64,000 nt of DNA, taken from assembly GCA_010202465.1 (NCBI GenBank), contig CP047919.1, positions 682,001 to 746,000 on the forward strand, in the 5' to 3' direction. The translations under genes were made by a program, and so were the position numbers. The DNA comes from Candidatus Saccharibacteria bacterium oral taxon 488. GTDB lineage: Bacteria; Patescibacteriota; Saccharimonadia; Saccharimonadales; Saccharimonadaceae. The notes under the pieces are model-generated. The model worked only from the letters and a program-made list of their open reading frames with translations. It was not told the origin of the DNA and ran no database searches. Below, piece after piece: positions 44,468 through 55,215 of the stretch. Numbering within the stretch: the stretch's first letter is position 1; each line of letters begins with the position of its first letter.

Positions 44468-45127
44468 CTACTCGTCAGACTCACCACCAAGCGCCGCCCG
44501 GATATCATCATATGAAAATCCTTGACGCGCTAGATACGCCATGAACTTTTGCTGATCACCAGCGTATTTATAGCGTTTTTTAGCGATAATTTTTCGCAGC
44601 TCCTCGTCGTCTGAGCGGATATTTTCGCTGATTAGTTGCTCTATCGTCTCGCGGTCAATTCCCTTTTGCGCTAGTTCCAATTTGAGCCGCCTGACACTCG
44701 TGCCTTTTTGCAAGAATCGATGCTCCAGCCAAAAGCGGGCAAACTTCTCATCATCGAGGTACTGTTTCTCGATCAGCCGCGCCAGCACCCGCTCGGTAAT
44801 TTCCGGCTTCACGCCTGGACGCTCGGTAATTTTGCCAGTCTTTGGCGAGCGTTTCTTAGTCGGCCTGGTTTTACGCCACAGATAATCGCGCATTTCTTTA
44901 ACCGAGCGCGGCCGCGCCAAGCAATACTCCATGGCGCGGGCGTACAACTTACCAAACTGGCTCTCGTCCTCTAGTGCTGTCAATTCGTCGTCAGTATATT
45001 CGCGCCCGACCTTCAGCCCCAGCTCGCCCACCTGAAAGACATCGAGGCTAAAGCGGTATTTGCCGTCAACACTAACATTAACGCGGTTTTTATCGCGAGT
45101 TTGGAGAGAGATGTCAGTGATTTTCAT
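44468..45127 (-). CDS. recX: Regulatory protein RecX
   Basis: RecX limits RecA filament growth. The 219-residue protein has the three-helix tandem repeats of the family, with RPRSVKEMRDYLWRK, YLDDEKFARFWLEHR and RQGFSYDDIRAAL. The ATG (45127) follows a TATAAT box by 6 bases, so it has its own promoter although it lies downstream of recA and the 2H gene. Confidence 0.93.
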   Translation of the reverse strand: MKITDISLQTRDKNRVNVSVDGKYRFSLDVFQVGELGLKVGREYTDDELTALEDESQFGKLYARAMEYCLARPRSVKEMRDYLWRKTRPTKKRSPKTGKITERPGVKPEITERVLARLIEKQYLDDEKFARFWLEHRFLQKGTSVRRLKLELAQKGIDRETIEQLISENIRSDDEELRKIIAKKRYKYAGDQQKFMAYLARQGFSYDDIRAALGGESDE

Positions 45128-45172
45128 GAAGCTATTATACCGCGAAGACGGTGGGCTCGCTACTGGCAGAGG

Positions 45173-45696
45173 CTACTCGACTACCTCGACAACCTTACCA
45201 TGCACGCCGTTATAGCAAGCAGCGGCACGCGGCTCAGTGATGACCGGTAGTTGCCCTGGGATAGCGCTCATATTAACGTCGTCCAGCGTACCAGCCTCGA
45301 CACAACCAAGCGTGATGTGCGGGCGGAACCCATCAACATCCAGCCCTGGGTGAATACCATCCAGTGCCGCGAGTAATTGCTGACGCGCCTCAACCATCCA
45401 GGCAGTTTTCTGCGTGCGCAGCTCCACCCAAACACAGTTGCCTGCTTTATCTGGCAAGAAGTTAACTCCATCAAGTGCCAGCCTCCCGAGGACCGGCAGT
45501 GCCGCAGCGGCCGCCTTGAGGCGTGGCATATCCTGCTCGGTCACGTTAATCAGTGTCACGTGTGGGATAAACTCACCAAAGTCAAGGTTCATTTTTTCTG
45601 ACAGCTCTCGAAGATATGCATTCTGCTTATCATCAAAGACGAGGCTGACTGACGCCATATGTTTTTCGACTGGATATGCGGTTTCTGCTGCGCGCA

Positions 45697-45697
<1 letters not shown>
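45173..45697 (-). CDS. 2H phosphoesterase (2'-5' RNA ligase-like)
   Basis: The 174-residue protein has the two family motifs, PHVTLINV (about residues 44-51) and PHITLGCV (about 125-132), around a bilobed beta fold. Enzymes of this type cleave or join 2'-phosphodiesters or cyclic phosphates. Its ATG overlaps the recA stop (TAATG), with AGAAGGAGA before it. This places an RNA-end enzyme in the recA operon; the reason is unknown. Confidence 0.88.
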
Positions 45698-46767
<1,070 letters not shown>

Positions 46768-46853
46768 ACCTCTCCCTCCGTTATCTTATGTTGTATAGTA
46801 TACCATAAATCAAGCACCTACCACGAGTGGTGAAACTTTGCTATAATGAACAC

Positions 46854-47246
46854 ATGAAACGACAAGCAGGCTTTACGGTCATTGAGGTACTGGCAGCGAT
46901 TATATTTCTCGGCGTGGCCACAGCAGTGGCGTTCACCCAGCTAGTGACAATCCAACGCGAGCACCAAAACGACCGGAAAAAAACCGCCATTAATGCCGTG
47001 CATTACAGCCTCGAAGAAGCCTATTACAAACAGCACGGCTCTTATCCAGAAAAAATTACCGACGAGACACTGCCAACCATGGACAAGGAGCTACTCACAG
47101 ATCCGAATGGTAAAAAGCTGGGCGACAATGGCAGCGCCTATCGCTACGAGCCGACTAATTGCCAAAGCGGTAAGTGCAAATCATATTCGCTCAGAGCCAC
47201 GCTTGATGGCGAGGCGGATTTCGTCAAAGACAGCCGCCACAAATAG
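46854..47246 (+). CDS. Type IV pilin/pseudopilin-like protein
   Basis: About 130 residues. The class III leader KRQAG/FTVIEVLAAIIFLGVA is processed after Gly and leaves an N-terminal Phe helix with the conserved Glu at position 5. The soluble part has two Cys (CQSGKC) near the C-terminus, as in pilin disulfide loops. The ATG (46854) lies 6 bases after a TATAAT box (46842-46847). It probably belongs to the type IV pilus used for host contact or DNA uptake. Confidence 0.88.
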   Translation: MKRQAGFTVIEVLAAIIFLGVATAVAFTQLVTIQREHQNDRKKTAINAVHYSLEEAYYKQHGSYPEKITDETLPTMDKELLTDPNGKKLGDNGSAYRYEPTNCQSGKCKSYSLRATLDGEADFVKDSRHK

Positions 47247-47262
47247 CTAAATTATAGTCAAA

Positions 47263-48120
47263 CTAATCGTAGCAGACGGGCCGACCGTTCTTGAAGGCCT
47301 CGATGGCGTTGTTGAGGATGGCCACTTGGTGCTTGGGATTGGCCACGTAGTGAAAAATATAAGTTGTCTCCTCACCCTCAGTACTGAGGCGAATCGTGCC
47401 GTAGTTAAAGATCGTCTGGGCGATGCCGGCCTGGAAAAAGCTGGCGTCCTCAATGCTGCCGAGACTCACTGTCTGTTCATGACGAACGAAGAGGCTCTGT
47501 TGGATTTCCTGGATGACGCTTTCATTAGTCATGAAAAAGTGATTCTGTAGATACACCCACAGGGTGATCGCACCGCCCAGCACCACCAAGGCAACGAGCA
47601 GCAGCGCAATACCCAGCACCGCTCCCGGATTCACCGCCGGAAACAGCGGAATATTAGCGGTCAGCGACGAGAACGAGGCCGCAAATACCAGCAGCACCAC
47701 GACCAACAGGAGAGTGATGGCTGTAGGAATGACCATGCCGATCGGGTGGCGCTTGATGTCGAGGATGACATACTCGCCCTCGCTGAGATTGAGCTGCGGA
47801 TAATCACGAACGGACTGGTCGTGGCGCGCCTTGGTCTCTGGGCTGACTGCGGGAACGGTCGGCTCAAGCGGCCGCGCAGCATGAACAACATTTGGTTCGT
47901 TAGCGTATTGGGCACGAATCTGTGGATTGAAGTTTTGCCCCTCAATCATCTCTGGCTGGATGGTGACGTGCGAGGTTGGCTGTGGCTCAATCGGTGGCGC
48001 GGTCGTCACCGGTGGCGGTGTCACAGCAGCCGGCGGATGATGATACAACGGCCGACCGTCAGAATCATACGCAACCGGCTGGGTATAGTCAGGCTCAGGG
48101 TTAGTCTGGTTCGGATTCAT
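47263..48120 (-). CDS. Bacterial PH domain (YdbS-like) membrane protein
   Basis: The 285-residue protein has a long Pro-rich cytoplasmic N-terminus (about 1-110), two membrane helices (about 133-155 and 165-192) and a C-terminal bPH_2 domain. That domain contains NHFFMTNESVIQEI, SLGSIEDASFFQAGIAQTIF and the NYGTIRLST motif. The ATG lies 7 bases after a TATACT box (48128-48133). The role of such proteins is not established. Confidence 0.85.
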   Translation of the reverse strand: MNPNQTNPEPDYTQPVAYDSDGRPLYHHPPAAVTPPPVTTAPPIEPQPTSHVTIQPEMIEGQNFNPQIRAQYANEPNVVHAARPLEPTVPAVSPETKARHDQSVRDYPQLNLSEGEYVILDIKRHPIGMVIPTAITLLLVVVLLVFAASFSSLTANIPLFPAVNPGAVLGIALLLVALVVLGGAITLWVYLQNHFFMTNESVIQEIQQSLFVRHEQTVSLGSIEDASFFQAGIAQTIFNYGTIRLSTEGEETTYIFHYVANPKHQVAILNNAIEAFKNGRPVCYD

Positions 48121-48147
48121 TAGTTCTAGTATAGCATATCGGCCGGA

Positions 48148-49173
48148 TTATGCGACGTCACGGGCATGTTTTGTCCGATTGTTATGGCGTGGATTACGCT
48201 GCGCCACCCGCCGCAGATCCTCGTGCGCATCAAACTCGTCAATGATCTTATGCCCCAGCATCCGCTCCATCACATCCTCCAGGCTGACGATACCAACCGT
48301 CTCGCGAAACTCATTCACCACGATGAACAAGTGATGCCGCACTCGCAAAAACGCCGCCAGCGCGTGCTGCAATGTCTGATCCTCGCGGATATAATACACC
48401 TTTTTCTCCATGACCGCTCGCACTCGCCTGCTCGTTGATGAACGATTAATTGTCAGTAGGTCCTGAATGTATAGCATCCCTACCACATGATCAATATCAC
48501 CCTTCGTCACCGGGAAGCGGCTATGTCCGGTCTTGTGCAGCGCGTCCAGCACCAGGGGGCCTAGTACCTCGTCATGATCCACTGTATCAATCACGCTACA
48601 CGGCGTCATCACTTCCTTGACCGGCACCGTATCAAACGACAGCACGCCGATGACCATCTTTTTCTCATCCTCGCTAAGCGCCTCACCCGCCTGCTCGACC
48701 ATGGCGACGAGCTCTTCTTTTGACTCAATATCATAGCCGTCATTGGGCATCGGCGCCACCGAGCGAATCATCGCAAACAACGTCGGAAACTTCTCGATCA
48801 GCGCCAAAATTCGCCCCTCATACCGCTCGTAAAGCCGCTGAGAATATTGTTGCCATAATGAAATCCGCGCCACTGCTCCTATCTCCAATGCGATCACTAG
48901 CGAGATAATAATACCCAGTAGCCAATGAAACAACTCCACACCGATGACACTGAGTGTCACCAGCAGCACCGCCGCAATCACCCGCTGCAATGAGAAAATA
49001 TCCCGCATCAGTGCATGTCGCTTTAACAAATGTTGCGCATCCTGATCACCGCGACGTGCTCGCCGCTGCAGCTCGAACTTGCTATGTGACGAGGCCTGCG
49101 GATGGACGCCCATGACCATTACGAGCACTATCAGCACCATCACATACAAAATTCCTAGCAAAATATCGCTCAT
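48148..49173 (-). CDS. CBS-pair membrane protein (CNNM/HlyC-CorC-like)
   Basis: About 341 residues: one N-terminal helix, two more near 65-110, then two CBS domains (about 185-305). The CBS region contains VKEVMTPCSVIDTV and a closing FIVVNEFRETVGIVSLEDVM, typical of CorC/CNNM proteins linked to magnesium or cobalt efflux. I use the ATG at 49173 (MSDILLG) because the earlier ATG at 49182 touches the TATACA box (49183-49188). The full DUF21 membrane domain appears reduced. Confidence 0.85.
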   Translation of the reverse strand: MSDILLGILYVMVLIVLVMVMGVHPQASSHSKFELQRRARRGDQDAQHLLKRHALMRDIFSLQRVIAAVLLVTLSVIGVELFHWLLGIIISLVIALEIGAVARISLWQQYSQRLYERYEGRILALIEKFPTLFAMIRSVAPMPNDGYDIESKEELVAMVEQAGEALSEDEKKMVIGVLSFDTVPVKEVMTPCSVIDTVDHDEVLGPLVLDALHKTGHSRFPVTKGDIDHVVGMLYIQDLLTINRSSTSRRVRAVMEKKVYYIREDQTLQHALAAFLRVRHHLFIVVNEFRETVGIVSLEDVMERMLGHKIIDEFDAHEDLRRVAQRNPRHNNRTKHARDVA

Positions 49174-49228
49174 GCTGTTCATTGTATACTTTTTATGCTA
49201 TAATAGCCAGAGTTAATTTGGAGGAACT

Positions 49229-49930
49229 ATGAACGGAAAAACCTGGGCTATCTTTGCAATCGTTGTCGCGGCTGTCGTCGGTGGTATGATTTATCTGTCA
49301 ACACAGAATCGCTTGAATGTCAGTGATATCTCGCGCGACGCCGCCCTGCGCGTTATGCCGGCCGAAGCACGCACTGGCGACATCGGTGAGCACACTATCG
49401 GCAACACTAATGGCAAAGTTGTGATGATTGAATACGGTGACTACCAGTGCCCGGGCTGCCGCACTGCCGCACCAGAAGCCAAGCGCGTGGCCGAGAAATA
49501 CAAGGATCACGTCGCGCTGGTCTTTCGTAATTATCCGATCCCGTCGCTCCATCCAAACGCCCGAGCGGCGGCGGCGGTCGCCGAAGCAGCTGGGCTGCAG
49601 GGTAAGTTCTGGGAAATGCACGACCTACTCTACACCAACCAAGGTGCGTGGAGTAATGCCCGCGCCAAAGAACGCACCGACGTCTTCAGTGGCTACGCCA
49701 AGCAGCTGGGCCTGAATGTCGATAAATTCAATGCTGACCTAGCCTCCGGTGCTGTCACGAAGAAAATTGACTTTGACGTGGCGGTCGGGCGACAGTTACA
49801 AATTGATGGCACACCAACCTTTTTCATCAATGGCAACAAGCTTAACCTCGGTGACGCTAGCTCTATCGAAAACGCCGTCAAAGACGCCCTGAAAAAAGCC
49901 GGCGTCGCAGTTGATAAAGCAAAAAGCTAA
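49229..49930 (+). CDS. DsbA-family thiol-disulfide oxidoreductase, membrane-anchored
   Basis: The 233-residue protein has an N-terminal membrane helix (about 5-24) and a thioredoxin fold with active site CPGC (C74/C77) inserted by a DsbA-type helical domain. The cis-Pro loop is in GTPTFFINGNKL. It should oxidise or isomerise exported proteins, such as the Cys-rich surface protein at 2.7-4.6 kb. A GGAGG site lies 6 bases before the ATG and TATAAT about 30 bases before. A terminator follows. Confidence 0.93.
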   Translation: MNGKTWAIFAIVVAAVVGGMIYLSTQNRLNVSDISRDAALRVMPAEARTGDIGEHTIGNTNGKVVMIEYGDYQCPGCRTAAPEAKRVAEKYKDHVALVFRNYPIPSLHPNARAAAAVAEAAGLQGKFWEMHDLLYTNQGAWSNARAKERTDVFSGYAKQLGLNVDKFNADLASGAVTKKIDFDVAVGRQLQIDGTPTFFINGNKLNLGDASSIENAVKDALKKAGVAVDKAKS

Positions 49931-49969
49931 CCTCAAGCCAAAACCACTGACCGAAACAAACCCAATGCA

Positions 49970-50001
49970 AAAATCACCCCGGTGCCTGTGGGGTGATTTT
50001 T
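49970..50001 (+). terminator. Terminator after the DsbA-like gene
   Basis: ATCACCCC/GGGGTGAT arms around a 9-base loop, followed by TTTTT; A-rich flank on the other side also allows use from the minus strand. Confidence 0.88.
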
Positions 50002-50029
50002 ATGCCGTCCCTTTGTAGGACAGGCGCAC

Positions 50030-50203
50030 TTATTGTGCTATGTATGTTTGCCATTTGGCAGGCACCACATCCACTGCGACCTTTTTGCGCCGACTGGTCG
50101 ACACAACATTGATTGCTATTGGCATGTGTTTCGTACTCCTTTGTACTAGTGCAGCCTCACGCGCTTCGACCTTTATTGCCCACTTTATGATAAGCAGCGA
50201 CAT
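50030..50203 (-). CDS. Possible 57-aa small basic protein
   Basis: An ORF from the ATG at 50203 (MSLLIIKWAIKVEAREAALV...) or, with GGAG 10 bases upstream, from an internal ATG at 50125 (MPIAINVVSTSRRKKVAVDV...). The C-terminal 31 residues look protein-like and basic. No promoter is clear. The rest of the 364-base gap between the DsbA-like gene and corA (49931-50293) holds only the terminator. Confidence 0.35.
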   Translation of the reverse strand: MSLLIIKWAIKVEAREAALVQRSTKHMPIAINVVSTSRRKKVAVDVVPAKWQTYIAQ

Positions 50204-50293
50204 GCTTCGGCGCGAGACACATCAGCCATGATAACAAAGACTGATACGAACGTCAAGCCAGGTCTACCCCTGATCTGACCCCTGATACCAGCC

Positions 50294-51213
50294 TCAAAAC
50301 AAGCGCAGCCGCTTGGCGAAGATATATACAATGCCGATGAGCAGCACCGTAAACCCGGTAATCACCGGATAGGCCCACGCCTCGCCCTGAAACGGCAAGG
50401 TAATATTCATGCCATACATACCATAAAACACATTCGGGATCGCTAGGAGAATGGTGATAGCCGTCAAGACTTTCATCCGCTGGTTGAGGACATTATTGGC
50501 GATGGTTGAATAGGCGTTCTGGATGCTGGCGATGGTCTGGCTGCTGGCGGCGACCATGACGAGTAATTGCTTGACGTGCAGTACCAGATCACCCAGCGCC
50601 TCGAGGTCACGCATCGTGAACAGGCCGCGGCGATTGAGCGCTAATTGGCCGAGCACGCTCGCTAACCCTCGAGGCTGGAATGAAACTCATTGAGGCTATC
50701 TTCAATGGCCACAAACTCGATAAAGTCAGCGTTTTTCACCTCGTGGCGCGACAGCCGGTGTCGGGCCGCAGCGATATTACCAGCAAGGTCATGGATCTGC
50801 TGCTCATACGCAGCCACCACACAAGCGATAGTCGCTGCGAGGAGCGCACCAGGCTTGTCGGTCGTGGTCGTGAGAAACGGCTCGGCAGCTTGCGGCGAAA
50901 AATTATTGGCAGGATTAATCGTTACAAACTGGGTTTTTGACACCGCAGCCAGTAGCGGCGCAGTCTTTATGGCATTGTCTCGAACGAGCGGCAGCCGCAC
51001 AAAGACATACTCGATACCACCGCTATATTCCATCCGCGGCAATTCGCGCACATCAGCCGCGTCACGAACAATATTTTCATCAAGGCCGAACTGCTCGGCG
51101 AGTTCGCTTGGGTGCAGCGTGCCGCTAACATGTGCCCAGACACCACGATGAAACTGATGCGTTCGCCCTAACGAATCACTCACACATCGCCGCTCAAAGT
51201 AGCCCACCGTCAT
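50294..51213 (-). pseudogene. CorA-like magnesium transporter, frameshifted
   Basis: The 5' part (ATG 51213, MTVGYFERRCVSDSLGRTHQ) encodes the cytoplasmic funnel and ends ...FHSSLEG-stop at 50662. The 3' part (50294-50656) holds the pore helices with YGMYGMNITLP. One added G at a G3 run near 50665-50667 joins them as SSLEGLASVLGQLALN. The ATG is 6 bases after a TATAAT box (51220-51225), which supports this start over an upstream one. An intact second CorA lies at 58596-59504, so loss would be tolerated. Confidence 0.85.
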
Positions 51214-51249
51214 GCAAAAATTATACCCCAGAAAACACCACTCTGGCAA

Positions 51250-52890
51250 TTAGCCGCGCAGTCGCTTTTCCCTGACCGGCATTACCGCAATCATCGCAAC
51301 AACCATCAGCCCCGAACTGATCAAGAATACTTGATGCAGACCATCGGTAAACGCATGGAGGATGACTTTAGTAAATTCATCCTGCTGCCGGCTGAACTGC
51401 TGTTTTGCCTGGGCCTGAGCCGGTGCTGGTAGCCGCGCTGCCGCCTTGGCGATTGTCTCTTTTTGAGCATTCAGCCGCAGCAGCACGTCAGCGTTCAGCT
51501 CACCGGACAGCATCTGCTGCGCAGCCGGTGAGCGCTGCAGACTCTGAATATACGGCAGCTGATGCGGATCACCGACATGTGCTAGGATACCAGCGGTTAA
51601 TACGCCCGATAACACTGCCGCACCAATTGTCGAGCCCAGCCCACGAAATAGCTGCACGCTGGAGGTCGCCGCACCGAGGTCTTTCTGCGTAAACTCATTC
51701 TGCACCGCCAAGGTCAAGATTGGCATCGCCGCGCCGAATCCAAGCCCAACAAATACCGCCACGATAGCTTCGTGCCAATATGGCGATTCTGGCTGTAGAA
51801 TTGTTAGCACGGCGACACCGACCGCCGTTAGCCCAAAACCAGCCACTATCCAGCGTTTATATGCACCGGTTTTAGCAACCAGCCGACCAATAGTTATCGA
51901 GCTTGTTATACTACCTGCTACCATCGGTAGCAGCATCAGCCCAGCCTGCGAGGCAGTGGCGCCAAACACCTGCTGATTGAACTGTGTTAGATACAAAATT
52001 GCCCCCATAAAGGCCGCGCCAAACAAGCCAGCCGCCGCCATGATCAAACGATATGTCCGATTAGCAAAGAACCGTAGTGGCAGAATCGGCTGTTTGGCTC
52101 GCCGCTCAATCACAATAAAGCCCAGCGCCGCCAGTACTGATATCGTCAGCAGCACGCCCTGAATCAGCACTAGGCTGACACCGCGCTCGATTAGTCCCTT
52201 AAAGATCATCTCTGTATTGTCTACCGCCAGCACCAGCGTCGCCAGAGCGATGGTGATAAACAGCGCACCGAGGTAATCGGGCTTGTGCATGCGGTCGTGC
52301 TTGATCTGCGGGCAGTAGCGAATGATGAGTATGGTAGCGATCACCCCGATCGGCACATTGATCAAGAACGTCCAGCGCCAATCACTGACCATGCCAAATA
52401 GCGACACACCATCTGTCAGCCAACCACCGATTAACGGCCCGGCTACTGAACTCATCCCAAAGACTGCACCAAACAGTCCTTGCCATTTACTACGTTCCTT
52501 TGGCGGAAAGAGGTCGCCGACAATGGTAAAGGCGTTCGCAGTGATGATACCGCCGCCGATGCCCTGCAGCGCCCGCCACGCAATCAGCCACTCGACTGTC
52601 GGCGCCAGGCCGCTCAGTAGCGAGCCGATGGTAAAGATACTCACTCCGGCGAGCAACAGCGGCTTGCGGCCGTACATGTCGCTCAACTTACCAGCCAGCG
52701 GCACGGTCACCGTGGTGGTCAACATGTAAGCAGTCACGATGAAGCCAAGCGACGAAAAGCTATTAAATTCCTTGACAATCGCCGCCAGCGCCGTCGAGAC
52801 AATCGTTTGATCCAGCGCCACCAAAAACAGCGCGCTCATCACCGCGCTCATGACAATTAATTTATTTCTGATTGATAATTCGTGTAGCAT
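51250..52890 (-). CDS. DHA2-family (EmrB/QacA) MFS drug exporter
   Basis: The 546-residue protein has 14 predicted helices and the DHA2 motifs: LDQTIVSTALAAIVKEF (motif D1), GKLSDMYGRKPLLL (motif A) and GGGIITANAFTIVGDLFPPKERSK-type motif, quoted in part, with a C-terminal extracytoplasmic insertion (about 440-490). It exports amphiphilic compounds in exchange for protons. A perfect 6-bp inverted repeat (52984-52999) about 95 bases upstream may be a regulator site. No regulator gene is adjacent. Confidence 0.93.
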   Translation of the reverse strand: MLHELSIRNKLIVMSAVMSALFLVALDQTIVSTALAAIVKEFNSFSSLGFIVTAYMLTTTVTVPLAGKLSDMYGRKPLLLAGVSIFTIGSLLSGLAPTVEWLIAWRALQGIGGGIITANAFTIVGDLFPPKERSKWQGLFGAVFGMSSVAGPLIGGWLTDGVSLFGMVSDWRWTFLINVPIGVIATILIIRYCPQIKHDRMHKPDYLGALFITIALATLVLAVDNTEMIFKGLIERGVSLVLIQGVLLTISVLAALGFIVIERRAKQPILPLRFFANRTYRLIMAAAGLFGAAFMGAILYLTQFNQQVFGATASQAGLMLLPMVAGSITSSITIGRLVAKTGAYKRWIVAGFGLTAVGVAVLTILQPESPYWHEAIVAVFVGLGFGAAMPILTLAVQNEFTQKDLGAATSSVQLFRGLGSTIGAAVLSGVLTAGILAHVGDPHQLPYIQSLQRSPAAQQMLSGELNADVLLRLNAQKETIAKAAARLPAPAQAQAKQQFSRQQDEFTKVILHAFTDGLHQVFLISSGLMVVAMIAVMPVREKRLRG

Positions 52891-52983
52891 TGTTACCTTT
52901 CACGTTATTCAAGTATCAGTAGCCCATAAAGTGTAAGAACTCTCCAACTCAACTACTTAGTACGATTTACATCCTGCACCCAA

Positions 52984-52999
52984 GTGTAATATTTTACAC
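52984..52999. promoter_or_regulatory. Candidate operator upstream of the DHA2 exporter
   Basis: GTGTAA-TATT-TTACAC, a perfect 6-bp inverted repeat with a 4-base centre, lies between the exporter and lysS. Such sites often bind TetR- or MarR-type repressors; none is encoded nearby. Confidence 0.4.
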
Positions 53000-53069
53000 C
53001 GGACGGGCGGCGGGTGTCAAGAAATACCAGGCGGACAGAATCCGCCCCAACCCGGCCTCGCTAAAATTC

Positions 53070-54596
53070 TTACTTAACCAGTCGCAGCCGCTCAACCAGC
53101 CAGTCTCTTGGCAGGATCGACAAGAACCAGCCAGCACGCGGGCCGGAATCTTTGCCAATGAGCACACGGTAGATGGTGGTGAATAGTTCCCGCGGCGGCA
53201 GCAAACCGCTTTCCTTGTAGGTGTAAATTGCTTGATGAAACCAATTACCATCAGCCTCAGCCGGCGCCCCGGCGATATCGTCAGCTAATCGCCGCAGGTA
53301 TTCTTTTTGTTCTGGCGAAAACTCATCGGGATGTATCTCATCCGCTAGGCGAAACTTCAATGACTCGGGCGCCCACTGTTCCAGCCACCGACTGACATAG
53401 CCTAGTTCCGTGATAATCACTGCCTCTTCCTCATCGACGATACGGGCGTATTCTGGACTGCGCCGCAAAATCTCTACTGTTTTTACCGTGTCGCACAACG
53501 CCGCTTGGTATGAAATGACCAGATGCGAGAATGGAATTGAGCTGACCGCTGGATGACTCAGCCCGTCAGTGCACAAGAATAATAGCCGTTCATCGAGCTC
53601 ATTTTGCGGATGCTGCTTCATCGCCGCGAAGTCGTCAACCAGCCGCACCAGGCTATCGGTCTCATCAAAATACAGACGCTTGGCCGGCGAATACCGGAGC
53701 ATGAAATAGCGCACCACCTCAGGTGGCAACATATCGACGACATCATGCGCGTTCACGCCGGTGCCTTTGCTGGCGCTCATCTTTTTGGTATCACCGGTGC
53801 GATTGATAAAATCATACGGCACCGGTACTGGCGCCTCAATGTCATAAACCTCGCGAGCAATCCGCTTGCCGGTATCATACGAGCCGCCCTTCGTGGCGTG
53901 ATCACGGCCAAACGGCTCAACATCAACACCGAGCAGCCACCACCGCCCCGGCCAGTCCAGCCGCCAGTCCAGCTTTACCTGCCCGTCATCGTACCGAACC
54001 GTGCGCTCCGAGTCATCATGACTACGATAGGTGATCGTTTTAGCATCGCTATCCATACTGATGAACCGACGATTTTTTAGCCGACCATGCTCCATGATTT
54101 GAATTGGCGACCACTGATCATCCAGCTGCCGACCCGACACTTCCTGGATGGCCGATTTAGCTTTGTCAATGCGGCTCAGCGAGCGCTCAATGGCCGGCAC
54201 AAAAAACCCGCTCCGATATTTATCGCTAGCATAGACCACGTCCATGGTGACGCCAATTTTATCGGCGCTCTCTAAAAATGGCTTCAGGCAAAAATCTCCC
54301 CACGAATCATACCGATCATCTGGTGATGGCACCGTGCAGAGCGGCATGCCGAGGTACTGCTCGTAACTGGCCGGCAGATTAACCGGCACTTTACGAAAGG
54401 CGTCCAGGTTATCCGAAACGTGAACGTGGCGCGCCCGAATGCCAGCTTGTTTTAGCGCCCGCACTACGGCATCAGCGATAACAATTTCACGCAAATGCCC
54501 CACATGATACACGCCCGACGGCGATGCACCCGAGGAAACGAGTACTTCTTTATCTACACTTCGAAACTGATCTACGATATCATCAAGCCACTTCAT
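53070..54596 (-). CDS. lysS: Class I lysyl-tRNA synthetase
   Basis: The 508-residue protein is a class I synthetase: SGASPSGVYHVGHLRE (HIGH-type), ...DHATKGGSYDTGKRI and the KMSKS-type KKMSASKGTG. These features match LysRS1 (LysK type) of archaea, spirochaetes and some bacteria, not the class II enzyme found in most bacteria. I use the ATG at 54596 (MKWLDDIVDQF), 7 bases after a TATAAT box (54604-54609). The cognate tRNA-Lys at 8.1 kb has an unusual U73. The promoter is shared face to face with the gene at 54655. Confidence 0.93.
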   Translation of the reverse strand: MKWLDDIVDQFRSVDKEVLVSSGASPSGVYHVGHLREIVIADAVVRALKQAGIRARHVHVSDNLDAFRKVPVNLPASYEQYLGMPLCTVPSPDDRYDSWGDFCLKPFLESADKIGVTMDVVYASDKYRSGFFVPAIERSLSRIDKAKSAIQEVSGRQLDDQWSPIQIMEHGRLKNRRFISMDSDAKTITYRSHDDSERTVRYDDGQVKLDWRLDWPGRWWLLGVDVEPFGRDHATKGGSYDTGKRIAREVYDIEAPVPVPYDFINRTGDTKKMSASKGTGVNAHDVVDMLPPEVVRYFMLRYSPAKRLYFDETDSLVRLVDDFAAMKQHPQNELDERLLFLCTDGLSHPAVSSIPFSHLVISYQAALCDTVKTVEILRRSPEYARIVDEEEAVIITELGYVSRWLEQWAPESLKFRLADEIHPDEFSPEQKEYLRRLADDIAGAPAEADGNWFHQAIYTYKESGLLPPRELFTTIYRVLIGKDSGPRAGWFLSILPRDWLVERLRLVK

Positions 54597-54613
54597 ATGT
54601 GTTATTATACACC

Positions 54614-54658
54614 ATGAAAATATTACTCTGCGCATTAGCCCAACCATTCGCCTTATGA
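54614..54658 (+). CDS. Possible 14-codon leader peptide
   Basis: ATG at 54614, about 5 bases after a TTATAC-like box, opens MKILLCALAQPFAL and stops in TGA that overlaps the ATG of the next gene. It may be a leaderless leader peptide that couples translation, or a chance ORF. Confidence 0.3.
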   Translation: MKILLCALAQPFAL

Positions 54659-55179
54659 ATATTCAAAAAGCAATTATCTTATTCGAGAAGATCCGCGACT
54701 TGCCATACGGAACAAGTGGTAATAGTGGGATGTGGTCCTGCTACCAAAAATGTGTGTATTTACAGCGAGAATTACAAAAAGTTGACATAGCAAGCCAGTT
54801 GTTGATTGGCGTATTTAATTGGCAGGATTTACCAATACCTGATCGTATTCTTAAACTACGTCAATGTCGAAACGAGCGACACATTATGCTTCGTGTATTT
54901 ATTGATGGATCAGTCTGTAATATTGATCCATCAATTGATAACAAACTCGTATCAATTTTACCAATAGCTCAATGGGATGGAATTTCGAGTACGATAACCA
55001 TGGCACCGCTCAAGCATCTGCGAATCTACCAACCACATTCCCTACATGAGCGTATTTCGTCGCGATTGCGACATCAATTCTTTGGTTGTAATCCTGAGAA
55101 GTTTTACACCGAACTCGATGCGTGGCTAGCAGCACATAGAATTAAGTCTGGATTAACAGGACAAGAGCAGGAGCGGTAG
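54655..55179 (+). CDS. Transglutaminase-like (cysteine protease fold) protein
   Basis: The 174-residue protein has the Cys-His-Asp order of transglutaminase-like enzymes: GMWSCYQKCVYLQRELQ (Cys in the helix start), ERHIMLRVFIDG (His) and NIDPSI (Asp). The 40 residues after this are basic. Substrate is unknown. Codon use is AT-rich compared with the neighbours, which suggests transfer. It overlaps a possible leader peptide and starts about 60 bases from lysS in the opposite direction. Confidence 0.65.
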   Translation: MNIQKAIILFEKIRDLPYGTSGNSGMWSCYQKCVYLQRELQKVDIASQLLIGVFNWQDLPIPDRILKLRQCRNERHIMLRVFIDGSVCNIDPSIDNKLVSILPIAQWDGISSTITMAPLKHLRIYQPHSLHERISSRLRHQFFGCNPEKFYTELDAWLAAHRIKSGLTGQEQER

Positions 55180-55215
55180 CTATCCTACCATCCACCCTCA
55201 AACTACCTAACTCGA

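Noticed and set aside
50040-50231. 63-codon plus-strand ORF after the DsbA terminator
   Set aside because: No promoter or ribosome site, and the opposite strand gives a more protein-like reading (50030-50203).
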